Shown piece by piece: positions 24,845 through 36,785 of a stretch of DNA of 64,000 nt. The DNA lies in the NCBI GenBank assembly GCA_963855995.1, contig OY979720.1:4466501-4530500 (forward strand), written 5' to 3'. Made by a program: the position numbers and the translations under genes. The first letter of the stretch is position 1. Each line of letters starts with the position of its first letter. Source of the stretch: Muricea muricata (taxonomy: Eukaryota; Cnidaria; Anthozoa; Malacalcyonacea; Plexauridae). Below the pieces are notes generated by a model. That model ran no database searches, was not told the DNA's origin, and saw only the letters and a program-made list of their open reading frames with translations.

Positions 24845-26090
24845 TAAAAGCCGAAACCCAATCCATTATTTGAGAGAATGGACATGCACCGAGCCCGCAG
24901 GGCGAGGTGCAGTCCATTCTCTCAAATAATGGATTGGGTTGAGGCTTTTAGACTGCTTAAAACCTAGCTTGCATAAATTAATTTTCAAGTGAATTTATGT
25001 ATGCGTAGGAAATAATGGACGTCATGCAGGAATGAGCATGCAGCAATTATTGTCAAGTGCGAAGTTGTTGGTTGAAGTTGTAAGAGAATGGCGGAATGTA
25101 GTGAAAGCGACGGAGAATTGTTCATAACACAGTCGAAGTACAGTAGGGCATCGTTCAAGTTCTGTTCGGGCGTATAAGCGAACAAGTGATGCACAGCAGC
25201 AACAGCTGAGTAAAATTCTGCATGGTGATCGAGGGAATAGTTTTGGAGAGAAGAAAGTTAAAAAAGACGAGAATGAGGATGGGGGAAAGAATACGGAAAT
25301 TGAAATTGAAGCGGTAGATATAAAAATCAGTGTGAAAAAATGTTGAGTGCTATACTCGTCTGTGGCAAATGTTTAGAACTTTTGTGCTTCGCTGTGATTG
25401 GTCAATTTTACGAATTCTGAAATCGACAAAGAAACATGAACGACAAAGTGAACGTGTAACACTTGTGTCTATTTATAACAATATTTTTCGACTCTACCAC
25501 AATTAATACATGGTTTATTAAGCTTATCGGGGGAAAAGATGTTCAAAGTTACACCCATATCGATTTAAGCGAAATACGTACGTTATTTAATGCATAAAAT
25601 GTCGATATTGAAGCAGCAATTTGTAATTCTTCGTGGCGCCACTGACATCAGTTGGCAACATGAAGTAGTGTATTACACTACTTTTTTTGTCTTAGGCGTC
25701 GTTTTTGTGTCTGAATTTCTATCCTATTCGGTGGATACCTTTTTGAAGACTATTGACTGTTAACTATATGGACTACAGTGGCTGGACTTGAACAAAATAG
25801 GTACAAAACGAACAATGGGTGTATTAAATATTTGCCACAGACCGGGTTATAACTAAAACGATTAAGTTTTGGTGTGTTATGTCATGGATGACGAATAAAT
25901 TAAATGTATAGTATTGCTGTTTATTGAAAAATAATGGACAGCGTCAAATATTTAAAAAATAATGGACGCTTGTGAAAAATAATGGACAGCTAGCAGTCAT
26001 TATTAAAAATAATGGACGCTTGTGAAAAATAATGGACAGCTAGCAGTCCATTATTAAAAATAATGGACAGCTAGAACAATAGAATAACTA
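24845..26090. mobile_element. decayed DNA-transposon-like region with ATAATGGAC subterminal repeats
   Basis: The left end is a 39-bp-arm palindrome (24845-24883 with 24912-24950), containing CCATTATTTGAGAGAATGGAC. The right part, 25926-26080, repeats AAAATAATGGAC about six times, alternating with GCTTGTG and AGCTAGCAGTC spacers, and the same ATAATGGAC word recurs at 25013. Inside, 25088 starts a broken reading frame, MAECSESDGELFITQSKYS, which resembles the N-termini of transposon proteins. A further inverted pair joins 25351-25380 with 25827-25856. The superfamily is not clear. Confidence 0.4.
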
Positions 26091-26125
26091 ATTAGCTGGG
26101 TTTTAATAAGTGAGATGCAACGGAA

Positions 26126-26477
26126 TTGTAACCATAGAGATTATAATGCCTCCTCTAGTTAACAATTAGATTACGAGCTCGAGATTTCTATGCGGTGATT
26201 GTTGATGAGGGCGAAGTCGAATCAACTATCATCGCATAGAAATCGAGAGCGAGTAATCTAATTGTTTTAGTAGAGTCAGAGGTCAAACATGGAATATTCA
26301 ACAACAATAAAAATCTCTAATCTATTTAAAAGAAATCTCTATAGGAAGATGATTGTTTCCCTACTCGCTATCTATCGAGGAATAGATAGCGAGTAGAGTA
26401 ACCAATCAAATTACAGCATTTGCAATAGAATACTAGTATGATTCTACTAATGTTATTTATAATCTCTATGGTTGTAA
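26126..26477. mobile_element. nested foldback element
   Basis: Outer arms, ATAGAGATTATAA at 26134-26146 and TTATAATCTCTATGG at 26457-26471, enclose two inner palindromes. One is about 26153-26200 with 26222-26268 (TAGATTACGAGCTCGAGATT / AATCGAGAGCGAGTAATCTA). The other is 26346-26407, containing CTACTCGCTATCTATC and its inverse. It looks like a foldback element that itself contains smaller hairpins. Confidence 0.5.
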
Positions 26478-26700
26478 CCTTCACCCCATCATAGTCCAGT
26501 TAATTCAAGAGATCTGAGGAAGGACAAATCGGAATAAGTCGCTTTCCGTCGTAAGTGGACGTAGCGAAACATAATAACACTGGCAGTCTGGCACAAATGT
26601 GATGCAAAAAGTAGTTTAAAACTTTCCTAAATTAGTCTCAATGTGGGAATTTCAACTTTTCAACGATGGCTGAGGTTTTATTCTTAATGATGGTTAGATA

Positions 26701-29700
26701 ATGTACGCGAGTATCGCATCAGCAGCGAGTTTTTCCAGCCAAAATTTGAGCAAATTTGCTGGTGCACGACCACAACCTATTAACAACGTTGTTGAGAAGA
26801 ATACCATGATGAGTAGGCCCACAACGACACCACCAACTTCACCAAATAGATTGAAACCTAAGGAGAAATTGATTGGAATCTACGATAATTTGTTACAGGT
26901 AAACAGTAGGAGGTCACAGAAGTTACTCAAGAGGAGGACGAGGAGGGGGGGGGGGTGTTATAATACACATTCAGCTCTTTCTACCACCCACCCCCTAGGG
27001 GCTGGAGGATGCATGGAGATTTGGCATGAACTTTTGACCAGGGATATCTTAAATCTCTGTCAGCTTTTCCAGCTCCTAGGAGCTAGGTGGTGGACATTTT
27101 CTTCTTGAACAACTGCACAATGATATGAGGCTAGTAGTTTAGCACAAAACAACAGCTATTATTCATTGTACCATATTCCTGTATTCTCATTGGTTTAGAG
27201 CCTTCAGATAATTATGCATCAAGGTCAAATTTTGAGCTTGACAAATACGTTTATTTGTCAAGGTCAAATTTTGACCTTGACAAATAAATAAAAATTTGTC
27301 TTTGAGGTTTTTGTCTGTTTTGATTTGTATTCGCATCACCGATTTTTCTTGTGGATTGAATAATAAAAGAATTATTTAATTTGGCTTTTGCAAGATATCA
27401 GAATTACTCAGACCTCGGTCAGCGTTATCTGCTGAAGCGAAGCTGAGGATAATTCTGAATATCCTGCTCAGCCTCATCCAGTAATTTTTAATTATTGCAG
27501 CAGTCATTTGATAGCATAGCTCAGTACTGGATGTCAATTAAGCATCAAGCCCAAGTGGAAAGGCTGAAAATTTGTGTCCCTGTGATTTACAAAATTGAAC
27601 AGTAAATACATAAATGGATAAACCTTGTTCGCATATTTTTATACAATTTCCCTGCCAGTGATAATTATGCAAACACCTTTCTTTGTAAAGTATATATTAT
27701 GCAAACATGACAGACTGCAAAAATTGCATCAAATCATTTCAACACTGTTTACCCATCTATGCAAGGCGTCAAAAATTTGCTGTCCAATATAAACTTTCTA
27801 ATCTGGGCAACAAGTTGGTGCAAATGCTGGGGCAACACATTACATTGTAAGGTTATACAAAATAAAACAAATTCCGAAAATAGACATCTTGTATATGATC
27901 ATTGGTTTGACAATGTCTTTGGAATAAAGACGAAATATCACCGACTCCATCGTTTTCTTGTTCTTTTTTCAATATCAGGAATACAAGATGTCTATTTTCG
28001 GAATTTGTTTTATTTTGTATTTCCTTAAGTTGTCTGCTTGTCGTGGTTTCTTGTACGGTTATTATTAAGTGAACTAGCTCCATACTTCAACAGGTTGTAT
28101 TGTTACACTCAATTTCAATTTGCTTTTGAAGAAATACTTTGAATGTTTGTTTGTCTCTAAGTTTGGAATGCCTATTACAATGTTCTGACATTTGTTCTTA
28201 ACTTCATTATGAATATTTATGATGACTGAATGGTGAGCAATTTGATTGGCTTGTTAAAGTAGCCAATCAGCAAAGCTCTAAAGCGACAACATTTTGTCTC
28301 AAGTTTGGCAGAATGCAGTACTTTAAACAACATGTGTACATGCAACATTATGGGAATCAGTGAAAATAGTAATAAGAAAATTGATTAAAACTTTATTTTA
28401 GGGAAAAGACCCAGGCACTGAAAATCACAATTTTTGGCATGAATTTTTCTTGTTAAAGGTAATTGTTTGTCATGGAAAATCTTGTGAACAGTGAAATAAT
28501 TGTCAGCATACGTGCATGTTAAATAACATAGCTAAGGGCAGTTGAATGTATGTCACAACTTAACAGTTAACTGTTTGATATCTTCTCAATCAGGTGAATG
28601 CAGAATATCTTGAGTCCCTAATTGAACGAAAGTCACCCAGTGAGCTCATGGCTGTTAAGGTAATTCACCGTAATTGGATTTTATAGTTGGTCCAGACAAG
28701 GCTATTTTAATTTGTAATTTTGTACCATTCAATGTTTAATTTTCGCTATAGTATTTAATGTGTCTAAATTTTAGGGCAATATCAATCTTTTGTTTGCCAA
28801 GTGTTGTGCAGCATTGCAGGATGATTATCCATTGAAACTTGTTAATGCACTGCAGGTAATTGAAAAAACTATATTAATATTTTATAATTTTCATGTCAGA
28901 CTTCAGCTTTTAACCAACATGCAAATTATCAAAAAATAGCATTTAATATAATTATATACAGTATATTGGGTGATTCTCCAGTCACATGTGACATTACATA
29001 TTTTAGTGTCAAACACATTTATGTGGTGGGAGAATTACCTAATATTAGGTCAGAATTATATGTCAACTTTTTCTATACTTCTATTTTAACTGGTACTTAC
29101 TGTACCAGTACTTGATTTGTTTGCCCAAATATGCTCTGGGGGAAAAAGAATCATAAATATGTATCTATGTTCATATGCTTACCTAAGCATCACCCTAATT
29201 TAGTTTTTTCTACTTCTTTATTACTGAACTCTTGTGGTTTATCAGACCTTATGTACTTTGGTCCGTGGTATTTACCATAAGAAAATGATGGACTATGGAT
29301 TTGATATAATTAATATACTTGTTGGTTTTGATGAAGCTGAATCACAAATGAAGGTCAGCTGATTTTCCATACGTTTTTGTCTATTACGAGAATATTGCAA
29401 TTATATGTAACTTGTACTTTCTGTCTATTTTTAGGCATTGATTGAAAATCTAAATGCAATACTAGTGGGTGAATTGCCAGGTTGGTTTTGATTTCTGACT
29501 GTAGCATGTTAGTTTATAAAGAGTTATGTCAGAAAATGGTTGTAAAATCAGCCTTCATACCAACGATTAGTCTCCTGTGCAACCATTTCTTCGCTGACCT
29601 TAAAAACAGCTGCGCAGGAGACTAATTCAACAATAGACTTACTTCAGTTTCACTGTGTGTGCACTGTTTTTGTTCTGTTTGATTGCAGTGAGCCTCAAGA

Positions 29701-32700
29701 ATCTATCTTTGAAGTTACTGCTGATTTTGCTAACTGTAAGATAATTATATGTTCCTATATGAAAGGACAAAATAATGTAAATCAAAAAATATTGTTTTTC
29801 AAGATGTTTTGTTTTTCACAATGTAGGCCACAGATAATGTCAGTCAAAATACCATTGTGGAATACCTAATGCTGAACAGTGTGTTTGAATCGATTGTTAA
29901 GGTGATCATTGTGAGCATGCAAGCTTCATTTTGAGAATACAGAATATTATGTACTATATACTGTTGTTGATCCATGGTTGGGTTTCACTGCAAAAGGTAC
30001 AGTACAATGCTGTATTAATGAATATTTTTGTTATTTTGTTCAGATACTTGCAAGTCCGATTGGGAGACAACAGCATGGATATGAAGCCATTATGTTACTT
30101 ACTCTACTTGTAAATTATAGAAAATATGAGGTGTGATAAAAGTATATAATGATATATTTCCTCCACATTTTATGTATCAGATCATCAGCAATTTAATGCT
30201 GTCTTTAATCTTACCTGTTCAATTCATAATAAAGATCACTCTGTATAAATTATTGTGCATTTTTTAGGCGTCAAATCCATATATAGTGAAGTTGTCAATT
30301 CTTGACGATGATGTGGCATTGAATGTAAGTGCACAGCAATACTGCTTATTAATACCATACTTAATGCCTCTTGTTTGCATATTTGTTTTTAACAAATAAT
30401 ATACCAGATAACAATGGAAACAAGTGAGAAAATATGCACACATTCATGTGATAAAATAAAAGTTTGCCATTCAGATATGACTGGGAAAGTTTCTTATAAT
30501 CTCAATTGGCAAAGGTCTATCCAATGTTTAGACAACACAGTATTTGGACTAGCTAATCACTGTGACTGCTTCCAATTTTAGGGTTTGGGATGTGTCATAT
30601 CAGATGTCTTGACTGATTTTAACAGGTAATAAAAACTCTTTAATATTGGTAACTGTAGTTCATAAAACTGAAGATTGCTTAATATTTTCCTATTTCCCTC
30701 ATTTTACTTGATTACATAAACCATTTGTATAAATTATAGAAAATATAGAATCAAGTCAGAAGAGCCCAGTGGTGGCATTTTATCCAGCCTTACTTCTATG
30801 GTATGGAAAACTGTAAATATTTGTGTATAATACTGATGTCCAGGGGCAAAAGGCCAATGGGAACCCCTTCCCCCAAGGCTAGGAGGAGGGGTAAGTACCC
30901 GCATTTCCCCAGTAGATAAGCCTTGGTAACCCACAAGCAAACTGGTAGAAACACGTTTTTATGCAACTGAACTCCCGACTTTAACTTTTTTTTACTAGGT
31001 TGGTAACATGTTTGTATCAGAGAAAAGCAGAACACTTGATATAGGGTAAGACCAGATTGAGGTGTCTAGTTTACATAACTTGAATGTACTAACTGTAACT
31101 AGTGTGATGTACGATATACAGTCTAAATTCAGTACTTTTACACAGCTTGTCTGACTGTATTCAGTTTCAATACATTGTTTCTGTACTGTGTTGATAGCGT
31201 GAACAGCATGGTCTTACTTGCACTTTATGAAGCCGTTCATCTCAATCGACATTTCTTCACAGTTCTTAGTCATGTCACTGTAAGTATTGAGACCCCTGGA
31301 TCTTAATAGTTTCAAGTGGCAACAGTTGTGATACGCACATTGTATTGTTGTTTCAGACACCGAACACGCACTCAGCTACCCCACCGTTATCACCCACGTC
31401 ACCTATACCTGTGGTAGACCGACCTTCTCATGGTAGGTGCATTTTTCCAAAGTTAAAAAGCACACGTTGGAGCGTGATAATATGAAGTTTGCTGAACAGG
31501 CATGATGCAAGTTGATTGTCAAATAGCGCTGCACGTACGCACATAGCGCTGTATTTTCATGTATTTCGTCCATCCATGCAACCCATAAAGCTTTCTATTT
31601 TCAGTCCATGTCCATGATGAGTCTGTTGCACAACAAACTTCTAACCTTCTTGTAACGTTTCTTACGTATTCGTCCATTGTGCTGGTAAATATAAGAGGTA
31701 CGTGAAATGATCGGTTTCACTGAGTATAAAATTTTTAGGTAAGGCTAGTACTTAGTACTTAGTACAAAGTCTTCCAAATGTGCAAGAGAACCTCGAAAAC
31801 AGGGCCTGCCCGGTAACTCATTGGGTCAATCCGCCACTTTTTTTCAGTAATTGACATGGTCATGTTGCTTTCCGCTTCTACATGTAGGTGATGATGGTGC
31901 AGGTCATGCAAGATTATGTTTTATCATTCTTACCTGTATTGCAGAGGTACGTAGGTGATCTGACATTGACAGTCTCAAATACGCCGTAGCCTTCCGCTGT
32001 GCATTTCGTTCCGCACTTGAGAGGAGGTTAGGGATGCGTGTATAGCTCCATAAACTTATATCCCTGGGAACGAGGGTGATTCTTATTTCATGCATTTTTT
32101 CAGGATCAGTACGCAAACGCGTTTCTCCATGACACCAATATCACATTTTCCGTTCCTTTATATAAAGTGGTAAGTCTTTCTATGATTATATGTCAATAAA
32201 GATGTCTACTGCTCAATCCTGCTACTCTACTTAAATTATATACATTAAACAAATCTCAGAGTGCTTAATAGTAACTGGTAACTTTGCTGTATTTTTTCAG
32301 CATATGCATCACAGAAGCGGATATGCGGAAACATCCAGTCCATCCAGACCTTTGGCTTGTGCATTATTGGGTAAGTGTCTAATCGGCTAGTAATTCAAGA
32401 AGTTTGTATTTTTGTTCAAATTTCTAGTCAAAATAATTTACAGTGTTATTAATTTCAATGATTGTACAACAATAGGTTTACTCGTGAGTTTTGAATGTGT
32501 TTAGATTTAATGGTGGAATACGTTGTTGGTCACATGACCAAGAATCTTCAGACTGACCTGTATAGGTAAGTATAGCTTCAGCTTTAGATAATGGCTTATT
32601 ATTAGTTGCGTTGTGTTGTCGTGTGTTGTGCAGCGCTGCAGTGTATTAAACTTGTATTGTGTTGTGCTAATCGATGTGGTACAGTATACTGTATTCCATG

Positions 32701-35700
32701 TGCTGTGTTGTGTTGTGCTGTGTTGTGCTGTGTTGTGTTGTGTTGCCTGCTATACCTTGATGCGCCATTTATATTAAATTGTGTTGTAAGTTGTAGAACT
32801 GCATTTCGTTGCAGTATATTTACAGCAACTGTGCCAATATTTCAGCAAAGCGTTTGGGATAATACATCGGACATTGTGCTACCAGAAACGCTGCCGAGTG
32901 AGGCTCTCTTATTCCTGGAACAATCTTTGGACGGCGTTGATGAACTTTTTGAAATTCCTTTTGACTAACGAGACGAATTTATTACAGAAAATCAACATAT
33001 TCCATCTCTCTTCCAAGGTATGTTAAGCTCATCACCTTCCCTTTTTTGAAATAATTTTGAAATAATCTAAGTTGTTTTTTCTCTTAAAACCATATGATTG
33101 AATGTATAAGACTGCAGTAAAACATCCTCTGCTAATGTAGACTTGCCCCAAGTCTCGTTCGAAAGGGTTTTGATAGGGTCTGTAACCAGTTTATTATGAG
33201 ATCAGTTTTGAACTTGAAACGGAGAGTTTCAACGGAGAGTAGGGCAAGTCTACTGTTAATGTGGAGATCTGATCCCCGTGAAAATTTGGGTCAACTGCAG
33301 CTCACATACTTATGGTCAATCATTGACAAAGTATACTGATCGCGTGTTCTGTACCTAAACACGATTTGTAATACGTTCTTCCTCCAATACTTTCAGGTTG
33401 TTAGTATCTTTAACCTGTTCATTACCTACGGTGATACATTTTTGCCAAGTCCAACGTGTTATGATGAATTGTACTACGAAATCATTCGAGTTCATCAGAT
33501 ATTTGATAACCTGTATTCAATGGGTGAGTACGCCATTGCGAGTGTGGCTTTTGAGTGATTGATCATCGAGTCGCGGGGAGAGGATAAACGGACGAGAGGA
33601 AGCAGGGGCAGATTTTCATGGAGGGGGCAGGGGGGGGGGACTAAAATAATAAATTGTTCGAAAACACTGTCATCCTCTTCCAAAGTATGTAGGTAGGGTG
33701 GGAATTGTTTTTTGACCTTCAACAAATATTGATTTCAAATTTCCGCTCATGCGTTTATTATTTCAGCACTCCGCTATTCATCATCGACTAATGGAACAGG
33801 AAACAAACATATTAAAAGCTCAGCAAGCACTTTGGCTAGCAGCTTAGTAAACATTAGGTAAGTGATCCGATATTTTATAATCACGCGCAGTTAAGGTTGT
33901 TTATTCAGATGTCTCGATTCATTACGACGTTTGATAAGTGGGTAAATAAGGACAATTTTCAATCATATGTGCTAGTTTTGTGTTATTGGTAGTATGTCAA
34001 AAGTACATTCATTTGTAAATTCCAGGTGATCTGAGAACATGGAAAAGTACATGTAACTATACCACCAGTTGTCAGATTAGAAATCCAATTTTTCGTTCTG
34101 AAATACTAACTTCCTCATGAAATACAATTTACTTAACTATAATTACTTAAAAAACACATATTTAAGATAAACTATAATTACTTACACTATAATTTTGTGG
34201 AAACACCACGCAAATGTATTATCGTGCATTGTATGCACGACGCCTTATCTGAAAAAAAGGGACGTGAGAATTAAAATTCGTCGCATTATTAGCACTGATG
34301 AAGATCCGAGCTTACGGACAAAAGCTTTGTAGTAATAAATTTACGTGGTGTTTCCACAAAACTATTAAAAAGAAAGTGACTTATAATTTGCTTCTACTCA
34401 AGGTCAGACAATCTATAGATATACAGTGTAGGTCATGAAATTCAGCTATTTCATTTAAGGTTGTCTTTCTAAAAGCGTACACTGTGAACTATGAGAGCGC
34501 AAGGGATGATGGATCATTTATTTGGGCGCCGATACTCAGGGAGTTACCTTTGTTAAATTTGCCTTCGTAAACTTCCTATGTGCCCTCGATGCTGCCCTCA
34601 AAGAAATAAGAGGTGAAAATAAGCAATAAATTAATTTATCATCCCTTGCGCGCTCATATGTAGTTTACAGTCTACGCTTTTGGAAGGACAACCCCTAGTG
34701 AAATAGCTGTGTATGAAGTCAAAGAGATTTCAATGTACTAACCGCTACTATTGAAAGCATTGCCTGCAGGGAAATGCTTTCAATAGTAGCGGTTAGTACA
34801 TTGAAATCAGGAAATGCTTTCCCCAGTGGCGGATCTAGGGTAAGTCAAAATAAATTATAGCAACTCAATTTTAAATTCAAAATAACTTTATAGCAATGTC
34901 ATAGGTTATGAATTTCAAAAGAATAAAATCTAACCAATGAAGTTGCTTTGAAGATATTTTGAAATGTAAATATATCCTAGAATGAGCTGTGGTAATTTAT
35001 TTTGACTTACGCTAGATCCACCACAGGGGAAAGCATTTCCTCGGATTTATGCTGTTTGTATAGGGGTGGTACTAGTCATAATGAGGATGCATCTTTTCAA
35101 AAGTTTATTGTTGCCTCATTCTTAACTACCCACCCCTATAGAAATATAGATATGGCAAATAGTTGTGAGAGCACTGATGGCCTGCCCTGCGGTATGATTC
35201 TCTTTAGAAAAAGTAATGCTCATATCTCATTATATTTTTCAGAGCAATCATCAATCATTTCTCCCCCAAAATTGATTCCTGGGCCGCTGTGAACCATCTT
35301 TCCTCTTTGACGTCTGAACAGGTTAGAAAATAAAATCTTTTTGAAGAAACAAGGCCACAGCTAGTGTCTATAGAGTTTGCGTGGTGATTATTTTACGCGC
35401 GGATGAATAGCCCTAAATTTCTACGATGTTCTTGTTTCGTCGCAGGTTCTGGAGGTGATTCGTGGAAATTACGACACCTTGACACTCAAACTCCAAGAAA
35501 ATCTAGATAATTACGAGAAATATGTGGAGAAACCTAAAGAGTCCTCATTTTTCACACAATTGGTGAGTATGGTTTTTAGAACTCAGTGCACTCCAAATAA
35601 CCCATACATCCTTAACGGTCTCGATTAAAGAAGGCAAAGATAAACGCTTGGAGTACGATGCAGGTTATTCAAGGAGAATGGATTTACTGGGAGTTTCGCA

Positions 35701-36033
35701 CCTTGTGCCAACGTCCTATCCAAGTCGATTTTTTTCGTAATCAGGAAACAAATCAACGTATATAGAGGCATGATTACATAATGCAATTAATTTTAAAATA
35801 GCATTAGGAATAAGTAGTATGGAATGTCTAACAAGTTTATGATCTAAAATCTCTTTAATAACCATAGGTCAAACTGCTAGGTTTTGTTAGAGCACGTAGA
35901 TGTTTTTTAAAAGGTCATTAATTATCAAAATCAATTTTAGGTTCGAAGTATTACCGCAGAGGTGAGACAAAGTATCGCTGTGACAAACTTGGAACAGTTT
36001 ACTTTACTGCAAGAGTTTTCATCCATACGTTGA
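26701..36033 (+). CDS. ARMH3: armadillo-like helical domain-containing protein 3
   Basis: 26 exons give 719 residues (human 689): 26701-26898, 28402-28458, 28594-28659, 28775-28855, 29246-29353, 29435-29480, 29689-29735, 29827-29901, 30044-30130, 30268-30324, 30582-30625, 30740-30800, 30999-31045, 31198-31279, 31357-31432, 31605-31697, 31888-31946, 32104-32169, 32301-32370, 32505-32565, 32846-33017, 33397-33523, 33767-33857, 35243-35321, 35446-35562, 35941-36033. The match to ARMH3 (C10orf76) is strong from end to end: [84 protein letters not shown] and the C-terminal LLQEFSSIR. It is a DUF1741 helical-repeat protein that binds GBF1 and PI4KB at the Golgi and supports PI4P production. The N-terminal 50 residues are Pro/Thr-rich and poorly conserved. 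Introns 1 and 23 are swollen by MITEs. Confidence 0.95.
27250..27288. repeat. perfect short palindrome
   Basis: TTTATTTGTCAAGGTCAAA and its exact inverse are separated by one base. A related half-copy, AAGGTCAAATTTTGAGCTTG, lies just upstream (27221-27241). In ARMH3 intron 1. Confidence 0.8.
27856..28019. mobile_element. MITE with 38-bp perfect terminal inverted repeats
   Basis: Arms 27856-27893 and 27982-28019 (TACAAAATAAAACAAATTCC... and its inverse) are identical over 38 bp. The whole element is 164 bp with no coding capacity. It lies in ARMH3 intron 1. Perfect arms suggest a recent insertion. Confidence 0.8.
29567..29625. mobile_element. small hairpin MITE in ARMH3 intron 6
   Basis: TTAGTCTCCTGTGCAACC and GCTGCGCAGGAGACTAA form the ends of a 59-bp inverted-repeat unit. 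Confidence 0.5.
32690..32745. repeat. GTGTT/GTGCT simple repeat
   Basis: A degenerate pentamer repeat (TGTTG/TGCTG) in ARMH3 intron 20. An open frame across it is an artefact of the repeat. Confidence 0.8.
34189..34364 (+). mobile_element. inverted-end element with hammerhead-like core, copy 1
   Basis: The ends are AATTTTGTGGAAACACCACG and its inverse, CGTGGTGTTTCCACAAAA. The interior holds GCACTGATGAAGATCCGAGC followed by a GGAC-AAAA-GC segment, arranged like CUGAUGA, stem II, GAAA of a hammerhead ribozyme. A second copy of the family lies at 51332-51489. Such motifs are known in Penelope-like elements and retrozymes. In ARMH3 intron 23. Confidence 0.5.
34444..34708. mobile_element. foldback MITE, ~67-bp arms
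   Basis: The arm from AGCTATTTCATTTAAGGTTG (34444) through GCGCAAGGGATGAT returns inverted from ATCATCCCTTGCGCGC (34639) to CACTAGG.../AAATAGCT (34708) with scattered differences. No coding capacity. In ARMH3 intron 23. Confidence 0.7.
34726..34808. repeat. hairpin with 36-bp perfect arms
   Basis: GATTTCAATGTACTAACCGC... (34726-34761) and its exact inverse (34773-34808) flank an 11-bp loop. It lies directly before the hAT-like MITE. Confidence 0.8.
34810..35041. mobile_element. hAT-like MITE
   Basis: About 48-bp imperfect inverted ends. The left end reads CAGTGGCGGATCTAGG from 34824, which is typical of hAT ends; the right end reads GCTAGATCCACCACAG to 35026. GGAAATGCTTTCCC flanks both sides in inverted orientation, so the element sits inside, or carries with it, a palindrome. 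A clean 8-bp target duplication is not visible. Confidence 0.6.
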
Positions 36034-36646
36034 CAATGCGTTTTGGAAAATAGTCAGTTAAGTAGATTGCGTTAGGCCCGTATAAAATACGGAACCTTAC
36101 AGCGAACCTTAAGCTGCGTTTACTGTTATCGGTCGTTGACATAATGGATTAGTCAAGAATCGATCAACGTAGACTGATCATATTTTATCCAGATGTCTTG
36201 CTAAGCACGACTTTTTTGTAGAATAACCGATTACTGTTAAGGTATAGAGGTAACATTGATTATAATATTGTCAAGGTAATCGATGATATTGATTAGTTAT
36301 AAAGATAATCGACATCAAAAAGATCAATTGTATGAGCACCAAGCACCGTAGAAATCTACATGGTGCTGACTCCCATGAGTCTACATGAAATATGGACCTA
36401 GACTGATCGAGGAGTGTTCTAGACTCGCTACCTTCACGCAATTTAAAATCTCCATTAATTTTGTCCTCAATTTAACGGGCAAGATTTCAAATCTAGTTTA
36501 GATGAAATATGCACATCTCACTGCTTAACAGCTGGTGTCATGTGATTCACTAAAATCCCTATTTATTTTCTTCTGAATTTATTTTTATTCTTCACCAATG
36601 TTAATGAAGAAATGTACAGAATTAAATGAATCGTTCTGGGAGTAGT
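36034..36646. other. convergent intergenic region between ARMH3 and ZIP13
   Basis: Holds the ARMH3 3' UTR. I see no AATAAA close to the stop and no repeat or gene. Confidence 0.5.
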
Positions 36647-36650
36647 TTTA

Positions 36651-36656
36651 TTTATT
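36651..36656 (-). terminator. polyadenylation signal of ZIP13
   Basis: TTTATT on the plus strand (AATAAA on the minus strand), 130 bp past the ZIP13 stop; an overlapping second copy lies at 36647-36652. Confidence 0.55.
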
Positions 36657-36785
36657 GCAAACTCGCAACGCATAACAAACCCACGAATTTATCAGTTTTG
36701 CTTATTCCAAAATTTAATACATAATTTTTCCACCTCTTGATAAAACTATCTAATTTACAAAATTGATCAGAATCAGTTGTGCAGT

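Larger units (their letters stand above)
24523..26700. other. repeat-rich intergenic region
   Basis: No host gene seen. It is filled by palindromes and short direct repeats (listed separately), and by the 5' flank of ARMH3 from about 26480. Confidence 0.6.

Noticed and set aside
32606-32968. 120-residue open frame in the ARMH3 locus
   Set aside because: It runs through a GTGTT simple repeat and reads the real exon (32846-33017) in the wrong frame.
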